A DNA stretch of 64,000 bases from Bacillus massilioanorexius (GCF_902374955.1 NZ_CABKRX010000031.1:1-64000), one strand, 5' to 3'; positions 35,945 through 45,854 are shown, counted from the stretch's first letter. Numbers and translations: made by a program. The notes: generated by a model not told the origin, from the sequence alone.

Positions 35945-36817
35945 CTATATCATTAATGATCCCAGCAATACCAAAATCGTAATGAGCATAATTAATATAA
36001 AAACGAATCTTTTATTAAATACACTTAACATCATTAACATATTTTTTATATCCACCATTGGACCATATACAAGAAAGGCTACAAGTGCCCCTATAGAGAA
36101 AGTTCCACTAAAAGAAGAAGCAATAAAAGCATCCGCTTCTGAGCAAAGAGATAATACATAAGCAAGTCCCATCATTACTAAAGAGGATGTTACCTCTGTC
36201 TGCCCCATCTCTAATAATGTTGACGTTTTTAAAAATGTTTGCATAGCTGCAGCTATAAATGCTCCAATAATTAAATATTTCCCAACAGAAAAGAATTCCT
36301 CTATAGCATGTCTAAGCATATCGACCATTTTTTGCATAAAAGAAAGATTTGTGATTTGAGAACATGAACTAGATGAAGATATCTGCAACATCTGATTTCC
36401 ATTAAACAAATAAGAAATCAAAATACCGATGATGAAAGCAACTAATAATGCTATACATCCACGATATATCATGATATCCCACTGGTTGCCAAAAGCAATA
36501 TACGTTGAAAACATAACAATAGGATTAATAACTGGTCCTGTTAGCATAAAAGGAATGGCAATATAAAGAGGTACGCCTTTCATCATTAATCTGCGAACAA
36601 TTGGCACAATCCCACATTCACATGCTGGAAATAGCCCACCAATTAATGTTCCATATAAAACAGCTAGAAATTTGTTTTTAGGTATTAGCTTAGCTACCAG
36701 TTCTTCTTTAACAAAAATCTGGATAAATCCAGCTACAAAAACTCCTATTAAAACAAAAGGTATAGCTTCAATTAAAATGCTTATAAAAATTGTATTCAGT
36801 TGCAAAAATGTAGACAA
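35945..36817 (-). CDS. ycgR: Permease, DUF318/ArsP family (YcgR-like)
   Basis: Membrane permease of 290 residues with about eight helices. Conserved family features are the EAIPFVLIGVFVAGF start, the PACECGIVPIVRRLMMKGVP motif (around residue 63) and the SLCSEADAFIASSF motif (around 220). Related proteins export organoarsenicals or other thiol-reactive compounds; the Cys residues may contact the substrate. Start is a TTG at 36817 with AAGGA about ten bases upstream. First gene of the two-gene operon with ycgQ. Confidence 0.84.
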   Translation of the reverse strand: MSTFLQLNTIFISILIEAIPFVLIGVFVAGFIQIFVKEELVAKLIPKNKFLAVLYGTLIGGLFPACECGIVPIVRRLMMKGVPLYIAIPFMLTGPVINPIVMFSTYIAFGNQWDIMIYRGCIALLVAFIIGILISYLFNGNQMLQISSSSSCSQITNLSFMQKMVDMLRHAIEEFFSVGKYLIIGAFIAAAMQTFLKTSTLLEMGQTEVTSSLVMMGLAYVLSLCSEADAFIASSFSGTFSIGALVAFLVYGPMVDIKNMLMMLSVFNKRFVFILIMLITILVLLGSLMI

Positions 36818-37004
36818 AGTGTATGATTCCTTTCAAAAATCTTAGCTTCTTCTATTTAATTAAAAGTTCACACCAATTTTATCATTATCAAAGCTGGCAA
36901 TATCAAAGGCAATATATAACAACTATTTTCTAATTAACTAGTGTCTATTCAATAAATAACCGTTTGTTCATACATCATTTATCTATAAATAATCGAACAG
37001 TATA

Positions 37005-38456
37005 CTAACTTTTTTGTACAATTTGCTTTCTCTTCAATATGCGATATCCCGTTAATACAGTTGCTAATAAACAAATGAAAAAGGCAAAGATGAATGCAAA
37101 GTGAAAGCCAAATATGAATAAATCGGGTCTATGTTCAATATAGGTTTTAATCCCATAACCTGCTTTATAACTCATCGCGCTATATAAACTAGTTGTCGCT
37201 AAGGCCACTCCAATTACCATCCCTACATTTCTTGCAAGAGAGTTCATACTACCTGCTATACCAAGCTGATGCTTTTGGACAGAAGACATAATAATTGCAT
37301 TATTAGGTGATTGAAACAGGGAAACCCCAGCTCCCATTAAGGCCGCTGACAGAACAAAAAAGCCAAGATGTGTAGTTTGATCAATAAATACAAAAAAGAG
37401 CTGTGCACAAGTAAGAATAATTAATCCAATAAAGGTTAGAATTTCGGAGCTAACCTTGTCAGACAAGTATCCGCTTATAGGGGCTACAATAACCATTACT
37501 AATGGTAAGATCATTAACAAAAAGCCGGAAGAACTTGCTGTTAGAGCTAATGTTTTTTGTAAATAAAAAGGCATCAATACATTATAAAAAAAGCTTGTTG
37601 TAAAAACTAAAACAGCACAAATTAACCCTAAAGAAAATCCTCTATTAGCAAAGATTTGAATATTAATTAATGGCTGCTGAACTCTCTTTTCCACTATTAT
37701 TAATAGAATGAACGTTATAATTGAGCATACAAATAATATCTTAATAAGAGGCTTCATAAAGCCAATCTCCTGACCAACAAATATAGCGCCGAATAGGAAA
37801 AAGATGAACGCTCCAAATAAGACAAAACCTAGATAGTCAACCTTTCTATTTTCAACATACACTTGATCTTTCGGTAAAATAAAAAAACCTAATAGAATTG
37901 TGATTAACCCTATAGGAACATTAATTAGAAAAATATACTCCCAGCTAAAATGGCCAATAATCACACCCCCTATACCTGGTCCTGCTATACTACCTAAAGA
38001 AACAAATGAGCCCATTAACCCTAATGCCTTTCCTCTTTCCTGAACAGGAAACTGCTCAGTAATAATCCCATAGTTCGTTGCCATCGTCATACTGGCTCCA
38101 AGTGCTTGAACCATTCTTGATAAAACTAAAGCAGTTAATGAATAACTTATTCCACATAGGAAAGAGCCAAAAATAAAAATAAATGTCCCTAGCCGAAATA
38201 CTTTAACTTTCCCAATGGTATCTCCTAATTTGCCAAATAGTAGTATAAAGATACAAATAATCATTAAGTAAATAGAAACAATCCATTCTACTTGGTTCAT
38301 ATCGACAGATAATTCCTTTGACATCGTTGGAATAGCAATATTTACAATACTTCCATCCAAAGTAGACATAAATGTAAATAATCCAACAGCAAGCAGGATA
38401 AGCCATTTATTTTTACGTCGTGGTAAATCTCGAGCTGACTCTAATTGTTTTTTCAT
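37005..38456 (-). CDS. MFS drug:H+ antiporter, DHA2 (EmrB/QacA) family
   Basis: Fourteen-helix multidrug-type transporter, about 483 residues. Motifs: LDGSIVNIAIPTM (helix 1), GKLGDTIGKVKVFRLG (loop 2-3), ALGASMTMATNYGII and the helix-5 motif C-like GPGIGGVIIG. Substrates cannot be told from the sequence. Start chosen at ATG 38456 with GGAGG eleven bases upstream; the ATG six codons earlier overlaps that site. No regulator gene adjoins it; a cobalamin riboswitch lies about 850 bp upstream on the same strand. Confidence 0.86.
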   Translation of the reverse strand: MKKQLESARDLPRRKNKWLILLAVGLFTFMSTLDGSIVNIAIPTMSKELSVDMNQVEWIVSIYLMIICIFILLFGKLGDTIGKVKVFRLGTFIFIFGSFLCGISYSLTALVLSRMVQALGASMTMATNYGIITEQFPVQERGKALGLMGSFVSLGSIAGPGIGGVIIGHFSWEYIFLINVPIGLITILLGFFILPKDQVYVENRKVDYLGFVLFGAFIFFLFGAIFVGQEIGFMKPLIKILFVCSIITFILLIIVEKRVQQPLINIQIFANRGFSLGLICAVLVFTTSFFYNVLMPFYLQKTLALTASSSGFLLMILPLVMVIVAPISGYLSDKVSSEILTFIGLIILTCAQLFFVFIDQTTHLGFFVLSAALMGAGVSLFQSPNNAIIMSSVQKHQLGIAGSMNSLARNVGMVIGVALATTSLYSAMSYKAGYGIKTYIEHRPDLFIFGFHFAFIFAFFICLLATVLTGYRILKRKQIVQKS

Positions 38457-38777
38457 GACTAATTCTGCCTCCATATGTATGTAAAGTCATTAAATCGACG
38501 GGTATCGCTAACCACATACGAATTACCATTAGTATGAATCACCTTAAAGATGCTATACGTTTAAAAAATGATGGAATAGATGGGTATTTGTTATTTTGAA
38601 ACAGGGGATATGTTGAAGAAGTCTGTTATGGAGGAATGTTGCCATTAGTTCATAATAACAACTAATTACGCACATCACAGATTTTTCGTACTCGTTCAAC
38701 ATTAACTCTGGATTGTTTCTAAAAAGTCTAGCCTTAACATAACCTTTATACTACCAATCCAGATATATAATGCTTTC
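38457..38777. other. Intergenic region, no gene seen
   Basis: Leader of the MFS gene. No plausible reading frame or clear hairpin. Confidence 0.5.
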
Positions 38778-39002
38778 TTATATAACCTTCGTTTGTCGAC
38801 CTAACACATCTTGACGTATCCATTTATATGCTTGATCAAGATTTTTCATTGATTGGTCTTTTTTCTCTATATTAATCAATTGAATTTTAATTTGATTAGT
38901 TAAGCTTGTATAAACCTCTTCTAAAGTAATGGCTTTCTCACTCACTAGATTGTTCGAAATGAGAGACTTAAAATGATGAATGTAAAAATCAATCGTTTTC
39001 AA
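38778..39002 (-). CDS. Hypothetical protein, about 74 residues
   Basis: I do not recognise this protein. It is mostly helical and charged (KTIDFYIHHFKSLISNN... ending GRQTKVI). The TTG at 39002 has an excellent AGGGAGGG site upstream; a longer frame to 39086 lacks one. It is the first gene downstream of the cobalamin riboswitch and its terminator, so B12 status may control it. Confidence 0.5.
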   Translation of the reverse strand: MKTIDFYIHHFKSLISNNLVSEKAITLEEVYTSLTNQIKIQLINIEKKDQSMKNLDQAYKWIRQDVLGRQTKVI

Positions 39003-39161
39003 TATACAGCCCTCCCTATGCTTATGTCTATTTGTATAGTGAACAATCAAATTAAAAGCTAGTAGTGGTTCCCATCTTTCTTTCATAATTTATAAAATTG
39101 GGGGTCTTATAAATGTACAATTAGGGATATTGCGTCTAGGGTAACCACTACTAGCTAAAAT

Positions 39162-39190
39162 AAAAAAAACAACTTCCAAAGGAAGTTGTT
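39162..39190 (-). terminator. Terminator of the cobalamin riboswitch
   Basis: Hairpin AACAACTTCC / GGAAGTTGTT followed by eight Ts on the minus strand, about 105 bp after the riboswitch 3' end. It may be the regulated terminator or a constitutive one. Confidence 0.75.
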
Positions 39191-39296
39191 AATTCACGAA
39201 AGAAATCTTAATAAACACGAAAAATACACTACAAAATTTTCCATGCTAAATAATTCGCTATTAACACCTCCTATCCTCGTAGGTAACTGATGTAAC

Positions 39297-39478
39297 TATT
39301 AATTAGGCAGGTCTCCTGGCTTATGTTCATCGCTTTTCGAACCTTCCCATTTCTTATATTCAGAAACAGTGGTATTTTCGAATTGCTCCCAATTACAGTT
39401 GCGGGACAGCGTCGGATTCTAACCGACTTCCCTTTTAAGCAGATAAAATCATACTACTTTTATCCACACCTATTAATT
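39297..39478 (-). ncRNA. Cobalamin riboswitch
   Basis: On the minus strand the conserved segments occur in order: AATAGGTG near the 5' end, AAAGGGAA, the GGTTAGAATCCGAC stretch, GCTGTCCCGCAACTGT (the B12 box core), ACCACTG, and GCCAGGAGACCTGCC, with TAATTAA pairing the ends. This matches adenosylcobalamin/cobalamin riboswitches closely. In Bacillota these usually repress B12 or cobalt transport or B12-independent enzymes. No such gene follows here: the next genes are a small unknown and an MDR-type carrier. Confidence 0.93.
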
Positions 39479-39566
39479 TCGCTTATTCATTTTTCTGGTT
39501 AAATATAACAAAAAATTATAAATTTTACAAACAGCAGTAACTTTTTAGAAAAATACTATTGAAATC

Positions 39567-41210
39567 TTATATTGTATGATTTGAGCCATTCACTAAATAA
39601 TCTACTTCTTCGTCAATTAAATGGATATCTAATCTTTCAAATAAAGGGCGTACAGATTGGATAACGCTCGGAAGTTCTGTTTGTTCCTGCCATTCTATCT
39701 TATCAATACTGAGCATTGTACGAATCTTCTCAGCTGAATAAGGTAAAAATGGCTGTAAAAGCTGCGCTAAATTACAAATTATATAAACACATGTTGCTAG
39801 TGTATTGTTGCCTTCCAATTCCTGTTTCTTTACTTGATTCCAAGGCTTTTGATTATCAAAATAACGATTAGCCTCTCGAACATATTTAAAAATTTCCTCT
39901 AAAGCTTCTTTAAAATGTCCTTCCTCAATCCTCTCTCCAATTTCACTATATAAGCTTTTCGTACGTGCCTGAATAGGTGAAGCAATCTGACCCTTTGGAA
40001 CTTTATTATCAAATGCTTTAGAAATAAATTTTAATGTCCGATTCACAAAATTCCCATAAGCCCCCAACAACTCACCATTATGGCTATAAATAAATTCTCT
40101 CCATGAAAAATCCGTATCACGATTTTCTGGCGCATTCACTGTTAGAAAATAACGAATGGAATCTGCATCATACCTTTCTATGATATATGGCACCCATACA
40201 GCCCAATTCTGACTAGTAGACAACTTACGCTTCTCTAAGGTTAAATACTCATTGGAAATAATCCGTGTAGGCAATGCCTTATTCTTTATTCCCAAAAGTA
40301 TAGCTGGCCAAATGACCGTATGGAATGGAATATTATCCTTACCATGAACATAATATGATATTGTTTCATTATTCCATAAATGATCTATTTGCTCTCCATG
40401 TTGTTTTGCCCATTCTATACTTGCGGTTAAATAACCTGCAACAGCTTCAATCCAAACATAGATTTTTTTACCCTCAAATCCGACAACAGGAACATCTACA
40501 CCGTTTGGTAAATCACGTGTTACTGCTCGATCCGGAAGTCCTTCCTGCAAATATCTTTTTGTTAAGGAAATGGCATTCTCCCTCCAGCGCTGTTCTTGCT
40601 CAGCAGATGCAACAAATGATTCTAGCTGATGCTGAAATTGGCTAAAAGAAAAATAAAAATGTTCGGTTTCTCTAATAATTGGTTCATTACCACATATTTT
40701 GCACTTTTTCTCTAATAAATCTAATGGGTCTAAAATAGCTGCGCAGTTATCACATTGATCTCCTCGTGCTTTCGCTCCACAATTTGGACATACTCCTTCA
40801 ACAAAGCGATCCGGCAAAAATTGCTGATCTCTTTCACAATACGCTTGCTCTATTTTTTTAGTATATAAAAAGCCATTTTCTAGTAATTGGAAAAATATAT
40901 TTTGAACCGATTGATGATGATGTTTGGCATCCGTTCTTGTATATAAATCATACGTAAATCCTAGCTTTTGAAAACATTCAGTAAATTCCTGATGATATCG
41001 GTTTGCAATTTCCTCAGTCGAAGTCTTCTCTTGATTTGCTCTGATGGAGATGGGCGTACCATTGCAATCACTTCCAGAAACATACAATACTTTTTCACCT
41101 TTTTGTCGAAAGTATCTAGCTAATATATCACCGGGAAGTAAAGCAGCTACATGCCCTAAATGTAGAGAGCCATTAGCATAAGGCCATGCTCCTCCTATTA
41201 CAATTGTCAT
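39567..41210 (-). CDS. metG: Methionyl-tRNA synthetase, second type
   Basis: Charges tRNA(Met). 547 residues. The HIGH motif reads HLGH within WPYANGSLHLGHVAA. The zinc knuckles are CPNCGAKARGDQCDNC and a CKICG, i.e. the four-Cys type of class 1 (archaeal/spirochaete-like) enzymes. The second signature is KLSTS in place of KMSKS. The C-terminal tRNA-binding domain common in the main Bacillus enzyme is absent. Such a second enzyme (MetRS1-type) is known in some Gram-positives and can confer tolerance to inhibitors of the main enzyme. Start ATG 41210 with AAAGGAGGAG. A Met T-box leader precedes it. Confidence 0.9.
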   Translation of the reverse strand: MTIVIGGAWPYANGSLHLGHVAALLPGDILARYFRQKGEKVLYVSGSDCNGTPISIRANQEKTSTEEIANRYHQEFTECFQKLGFTYDLYTRTDAKHHHQSVQNIFFQLLENGFLYTKKIEQAYCERDQQFLPDRFVEGVCPNCGAKARGDQCDNCAAILDPLDLLEKKCKICGNEPIIRETEHFYFSFSQFQHQLESFVASAEQEQRWRENAISLTKRYLQEGLPDRAVTRDLPNGVDVPVVGFEGKKIYVWIEAVAGYLTASIEWAKQHGEQIDHLWNNETISYYVHGKDNIPFHTVIWPAILLGIKNKALPTRIISNEYLTLEKRKLSTSQNWAVWVPYIIERYDADSIRYFLTVNAPENRDTDFSWREFIYSHNGELLGAYGNFVNRTLKFISKAFDNKVPKGQIASPIQARTKSLYSEIGERIEEGHFKEALEEIFKYVREANRYFDNQKPWNQVKKQELEGNNTLATCVYIICNLAQLLQPFLPYSAEKIRTMLSIDKIEWQEQTELPSVIQSVRPLFERLDIHLIDEEVDYLVNGSNHTI

Positions 41211-41227
41211 CCTAAACTCCTCCTTTT

Positions 41228-41525
41228 TTACATAAAAAAACGCCCTAATCATTACGATTAGGACGAGCATTTCTCGTGTTACCACCTATGTTCACAAATA
41301 ACTCACGCTATCTACCTCATTCAGTACGCCATTTCTATGGGATACTGCTGCCGTTATAACGAGTGCCTATCTCGTCGTAATCTACTTGCGAATCGCTTTC
41401 GGTACGAAGCTCAAAGGTCATTTTCAAAAGGGGTCGTTTACTTCATTTCCACCAACAGAAGCTCTCTATTAAACACTGCCCTATTTACTTTTCCTTTTCA
41501 ACGCCTTTAACATTTGTGAATAGTT
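41228..41525 (-). ncRNA. T-box leader, methionine specific
   Basis: On the minus strand: an AGTA motif (AAAAGTAAA), AGAGAGCTTCTGTTGGTGG stem I features, the specifier region TGAAAATGACCTTTGAG with AUG at 41419-41421, and the antiterminator T-box GGTGGTAACACGAG. A terminator hairpin CCTAATC / GATTAGG with seven Ts follows (41228-41270). Uncharged tRNA(Met) should favour readthrough into metG. Confidence 0.92.
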
Positions 41526-41687
41526 TAATCCTTTTGCTCTTAAAAGACAAGTGAATCATTGTTGACTATCTTTTACTTTTTATTAAAGTATTATAGAGAG
41601 AAAATTTTGCTGATTTCCACTATAACAATTACCACTCTCCTAATAGCATCTAAATATAATAAATACCGTAAGCCTGAATTTCCCTCA

Positions 41688-41867
41688 TTATTTATATGTA
41701 TGTAAACATTTTTGACAAATACACTGTTTACCTATACTTTCTTCTGGAACTAATTCAAAAATTTCATTTGGAAATTTCTCTTTTACACACCAACATAGCT
41801 CCTCATCACTTGCATCTATTTTACAACGATTCTGTGCTCCGCATATTGGACAAACCTTACTTTTCAC
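41688..41867 (-). CDS. Cysteine-rich CWC family protein
   Basis: Small protein of 59 residues starting at a GTG with AAAGGAGT upstream. Pattern: VCPICGAQNRC near the N-terminus, LCWCVKEKFP (the CWC signature, residues 24-33) and CICQKC near the C-terminus, together a probable zinc- or iron-binding knuckle. Family function unknown. It overlaps no other coding frame that deserves a call. Confidence 0.8.
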   Translation of the reverse strand: MKSKVCPICGAQNRCKIDASDEELCWCVKEKFPNEIFELVPEESIGKQCICQKCLHTYK

Positions 41868-41930
41868 TTTACCACTCCTTTAAAATCGATATTTCATCAT
41901 AAGAGCTGACACACATTATTAAAACCCAAA

Positions 41931-42377
41931 TTAACGAACCGTTAATTCATAATAATAAAACTCATTATCTTTCACAAAATCATTTTTTTCATACAATTTT
42001 TGCGCTGTTTTATTTGTAACTGATGTTTGAAGCGTTAATGTTTTCGCATTTGTCTGGTGACATAATTCAACTGCTTGATCTATTAACTTCTGTCCTACCC
42101 CTTTTTTACGTACATCTTCTTCAACATATAAATCATTCAATATCCAAATTCTATTCATCGACACAGATGAATAGGAGGGATATAATTGCACAAAGCCAAC
42201 ATACATACCTTCCTCAACCGCTACATAAATGATAGAATCTCCTAAATCCATTCTTTCTTTAATAAATCGTTTAGCACCATTCAAATCAGACGGTTTTTCA
42301 TAAAACATTCGATACGAGTTAAATAATCTAGATACCCCTTCTACATCATTTACTGTAGCTTTATACACGTTCATCAT
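41931..42377 (-). CDS. GNAT family N-acetyltransferase
   Basis: Acetyl-CoA-dependent acyltransferase of 148 residues. The acetyl-CoA site VRKKGVGQKLIDQAVE (motif A) lies around residue 90, with the preceding ILNDLYVEEDVR strand; the C-terminal KLYEKNDFV is typical. Target unknown. The ATG at 42377 or that at 42374 may be used; the latter is better spaced from AAGGAGG. Confidence 0.85.
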   Translation of the reverse strand: MMNVYKATVNDVEGVSRLFNSYRMFYEKPSDLNGAKRFIKERMDLGDSIIYVAVEEGMYVGFVQLYPSYSSVSMNRIWILNDLYVEEDVRKKGVGQKLIDQAVELCHQTNAKTLTLQTSVTNKTAQKLYEKNDFVKDNEFYYYELTVR

Positions 42378-43267
42378 ACATCCTCCTTTTTAAACTTATT
42401 ATTCTAAATATTCTAATATAAATGATTGTAAAATTCTATTAACCACTTTATGTATTCAATACTCATAAACAATATTCAAATACTATTGTTAATATTACTA
42501 TGCTATTCTTCCATGAACCTTTTACTATATTAAAGTAATAAAACATCAAAGTGAATAAGAGATAAAAGGAGGTAGCGTTAGTTTCGTTGAGGTAGTATAT
42601 GAAGAAAAGACTAAAGAGATGAATATAAGATAAAGTTGATCGAAACTAAATAAAAAATGAGTAAGATGAAGCTCAATCTATGTTAGATGTTACATTGAAC
42701 AAAAATGTCTACTTTTTCATTGAGCAACAGAATCTTTCCGGGAAAGTCTACTATACTTCATTATTATTCTTTAATTTTGTTAAATAGTTCACATTATTGA
42801 ATGAAATCCAACGGTTATTTTGCCTAGATACGTCCTATAATAAGGTTATATTAAAATAATAAAATACAACAAGAGAGTGAGATAGATATAAACAATTCAA
42901 CGGTTCAATTATGTTGAATAGCAAGTGAAACAAAGTTGTAAAATGCCCAAGAAAAACATGTCCATTTTCTAAAGATAATCCAATAGTAAAAGTACATCAC
43001 CCTTACAACATACAAAACGAGGATGAATATGATTCGTTTTATATAAAGTCCATTTTCGTACTACTACATTCGTTTATTTGTAAAACCCTACGCATAAACA
43101 TTGGAATAGATCTGACTATCGATTTAATCTCAATATAATATCAAATTGAGACTTACTGGTTCATATGCTAATAGCTATTTTTACTTTTTATGATTTCAAT
43201 AAACTTTGTCACAACAATATTTCAGCATTTTGCGAATAAATTTAATGACATTAAGGAGAGGTATTAT
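42378..43267. other. Long intergenic region upstream of the sigma-54 activator
   Basis: About 890 bp without a supported gene. AAAGGAGGTAG near 42567 is followed by no usable start. A cysteine-bearing open stretch around 42945-43130 has no start codon and may be a gene remnant. One GTAAAATTCTATTAAC (42428) partly resembles the paired sites upstream of caiT, but in such AT-rich DNA it may be chance. Confidence 0.4.
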
Positions 43268-44752
43268 ATGACCATAACTACACTGTCAAAATCTCAAATA
43301 GACTTTAAAGAACCTAAAACAAGTTGTCAAAATGTCATTGCCGAATTTGAATTGGTTATTAATTCTTTAGATTGCTTGGAGGATTGTTATTTTTCAATAG
43401 TTGATGCAACTGGGAAAATCGTGTTTGTCTCAAAGGATTTCGAAAGCTTGGATGGATACAAAATTAGTGAAATATTAGGAAAAAACGTAATGGACGTTTA
43501 CAAATTAGGCAAACAAAAAAGTGTACATATGAAGGTTTTACATGAAAAACGGGTATTAAAAAATACTCTTTTAAGATATACATCTGCTACTGGTCAACCT
43601 GTCGAGCTTGTTATGGATATATACCCGGTTTACTCAGGGCGTGAAATTATTGGTTCGTTTGCTATTAGTCGAGATACAAGCAAAATACAAGCGCTCACAG
43701 CCACAGTTATGCAACTGCAAAAAGCACTTAATAATCAGCTCCAAAAAGCAAATAATAACGGAACCCAGTTTTGTTTTGATGACATCATTGGTCCTGGACA
43801 ATGCATGCAAAATGTCATTAACACAGCGAAGAAAATGGCGCGTTCGGAATCACGAATTATGATTCTTGGCGAAACAGGAACAGGTAAAGAACTGTTTGCC
43901 CAAAGTATTCATAACGAAAGTTCTAGAGCCAAAGAGCCTTTCATTGCCGTAAACTGTTCTGCCATTCCAGATACTTTGCTAGAAAGTATTCTTTTTGGAA
44001 CAAGTAAGGGTGCATTTACAGGTGCACAGGATAAAGCTGGCTTATTTGAAGAAGCTAAAAATGGCACACTTTTTCTAGACGAGCTTAATTCGATGAGTAT
44101 TGTACTTCAATCTAAACTTTTGAGAGCACTAGAAACGAATCGTATTCGCAGGGTTGGAAGCAACAAAGAAATTCCCGTTAACCCACGAATTATTAGTGCG
44201 ATGAATATAGATCCGAAAGAAGCTATTGAAACAGAAAAGTTAAGAAGTGATTTTTATTATAGACTTGCGGTCATTACTTTAGAGTCTCCACCTCTGAGAA
44301 ATAGAAAAGAAGATATTGTTACGTTATCTTGGAATTATATCAATAAATATAATAAGATTTTAGGTAGAAAGATTGATGAGATTTCAGAAGATGTTGTTCA
44401 AATTCTAGAAAACTATAATTGGCCAGGAAATGTTCGTGAATTAAGTCATTGTATTGAGCATGCAATGAATATGGTTGACCCTACCGATACTTCTTTACTC
44501 ATACAGCATCTACCACCATTTCTTCAAGGTGTGACAACCAAGAATAATATTAAGCCAATTGTCGTATCAGAAAACAGCAATTATAAAGAAATCATGCTAC
44601 AGTTTGAAAAAGACATATTGACACAAGCTCTTAAAAGAAATAATGGAAATATGAATCAAACTGCAAAAGAATTAGATTTATCAAGACAATGTTTATATTA
44701 TAAGTTGAAACGGTTAGAAATTGATATTCAACATGATATACGGATAGGATAA
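43268..44752 (+). CDS. Sigma-54 dependent transcriptional activator (PAS-AAA-Fis), RocR-like
   Basis: Enhancer-binding protein of 494 residues. Domains: PAS sensor (about residues 40-140), a short coiled linker, the AAA+ domain with Walker A GETGTGKE (201-208), the sigma-54 contact loop GAFTGA (248-253), Walker B FLDELN (269-274) and an R-finger region, then a C-terminal Fis-type HTH (NMNQTAKELDLSRQCLYYKLKRL). Start at ATG 43268 with AAGGAGAGG. It has no response-regulator receiver, so it senses a small ligand or redox state through PAS. It is the only such activator here; the four sigma-54 promoters of the cai operon are the only sigma-54 promoters seen, so it is the likely CaiT-operon activator. 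Confidence 0.9.
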   Translation: MTITTLSKSQIDFKEPKTSCQNVIAEFELVINSLDCLEDCYFSIVDATGKIVFVSKDFESLDGYKISEILGKNVMDVYKLGKQKSVHMKVLHEKRVLKNTLLRYTSATGQPVELVMDIYPVYSGREIIGSFAISRDTSKIQALTATVMQLQKALNNQLQKANNNGTQFCFDDIIGPGQCMQNVINTAKKMARSESRIMILGETGTGKELFAQSIHNESSRAKEPFIAVNCSAIPDTLLESILFGTSKGAFTGAQDKAGLFEEAKNGTLFLDELNSMSIVLQSKLLRALETNRIRRVGSNKEIPVNPRIISAMNIDPKEAIETEKLRSDFYYRLAVITLESPPLRNRKEDIVTLSWNYINKYNKILGRKIDEISEDVVQILENYNWPGNVRELSHCIEHAMNMVDPTDTSLLIQHLPPFLQGVTTKNNIKPIVVSENSNYKEIMLQFEKDILTQALKRNNGNMNQTAKELDLSRQCLYYKLKRLEIDIQHDIRIG

Positions 44753-44757
44753 TTTCC

Positions 44758-44823
44758 AAAAAAAGCATCTCCCTGACACTCTATCTCATTCAATGAGCAA
44801 AAGTGTTAAGGAGATGCTTTTTT
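44758..44823. terminator. Bidirectional terminator
   Basis: Arms AAAAAAAGCATCTCC / GGAGATGCTTTTTT with an inner GACACT / AGTGTT pairing, between convergent genes. Confidence 0.8.
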
Positions 44824-44849
44824 GTACGAAGAAGTTGGACTGACTATCG

Positions 44850-45767
44850 TCAATCCTGCCTTCTTTGTAGTTGTTTTAACTTTTTTTCTGCTGAAGAACC
44901 CTGCCTTAAATTCGCATAGCCAATTAGAAGAATCGCACTAATGATTAATATGCTACCGAGCGATGTAAACCATGTTACAGGTTCATTTAAAATGATGATA
45001 CCTGCTACAAGACTTACCACCGGTTCTAAGGTACTAAGAATAGATGCATTGGCCGATCCGATACTTTGTGCGCCTTTTATGAAAAAAATCAAACCCAATG
45101 CCGTGCAGAAAAAACTCACCAAGGCTGTATAATACATTCCTTTTAACGTAATAACTAATGGCCAATTCCCTTGTATGAGAAGTAGGATTAAGGACGTAAA
45201 AAATGCAAACACACATAAATAAAATGCTAACACTAAACTATCTATCTTTTTTACCTGAGAATGATTAAGTGCCAACGTATAAATAGCAAAGGTTACAGCT
45301 GACAGTGTAGCTAAACCAACCCCTTTAAAAGAAAAGCTGTTACCACTTGGATCAGCAATTAAATAGATACCGCCAATCGAGATTAAGAGAGCAATCCATT
45401 TATATAGCTGTAGCTTCTCACGATAGATGAAATACGCAAGCAGCATGACTAATACTGGGAATAAATAATGCAGTGATGTAGCCACGCCAGCACTTATATA
45501 GTTATAAGATACGTACAAAAGTAGAATAGTAGCTGTAAAGGGAACTGCTGATAATAGCATTGGTCCTATTTGTTGAATCCCTAATCGAAAATGCAGCTTA
45601 CGATATCCTATAAACACTCCTAGCATAATGGCAGCCATGCCAGAACGTAAAAAAGTAAAGTCGAAAGCTGATAGTCCTGTTACATAGGCTTGTTTAACCC
45701 ATATCGGCATCATACCGAAAAAAGTAGCAGCAGCGATTACATATAAAATTCCTCGAAGGTTTTGCAT
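44850..45767 (-). CDS. EamA/DMT family transporter
   Basis: Ten-helix drug/metabolite transporter of 305 residues, with two EamA repeats: FGMMPIWVKQAY near the start and ALGLIFFIKGAQSIGSANASILSTLEPVVSLV in the second half, where the Glu-Pro motif is typical. Substrate unknown. Start at ATG 45767 (GAGGGG nine bases upstream). Separated from the chemoreceptor gene by a 46-bp palindrome. Confidence 0.84.
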   Translation of the reverse strand: MQNLRGILYVIAAATFFGMMPIWVKQAYVTGLSAFDFTFLRSGMAAIMLGVFIGYRKLHFRLGIQQIGPMLLSAVPFTATILLLYVSYNYISAGVATSLHYLFPVLVMLLAYFIYREKLQLYKWIALLISIGGIYLIADPSGNSFSFKGVGLATLSAVTFAIYTLALNHSQVKKIDSLVLAFYLCVFAFFTSLILLLIQGNWPLVITLKGMYYTALVSFFCTALGLIFFIKGAQSIGSANASILSTLEPVVSLVAGIIILNEPVTWFTSLGSILIISAILLIGYANLRQGSSAEKKLKQLQRRQD

Positions 45768-45854
45768 TAGTTGTATCCCCTCTTGATGTGATTTACGCAA
45801 ATTTCATAATTAATGACCTATGGGGTAACATTATTGAAACTTCCATATTTCTCA

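Noticed and set aside
42428..42443. GTAAAATTCTATTAAC as an additional activator site near its own gene
   Set aside because: Single, imperfect and in very AT-rich DNA about 800 bp from the gene; indistinguishable from chance.
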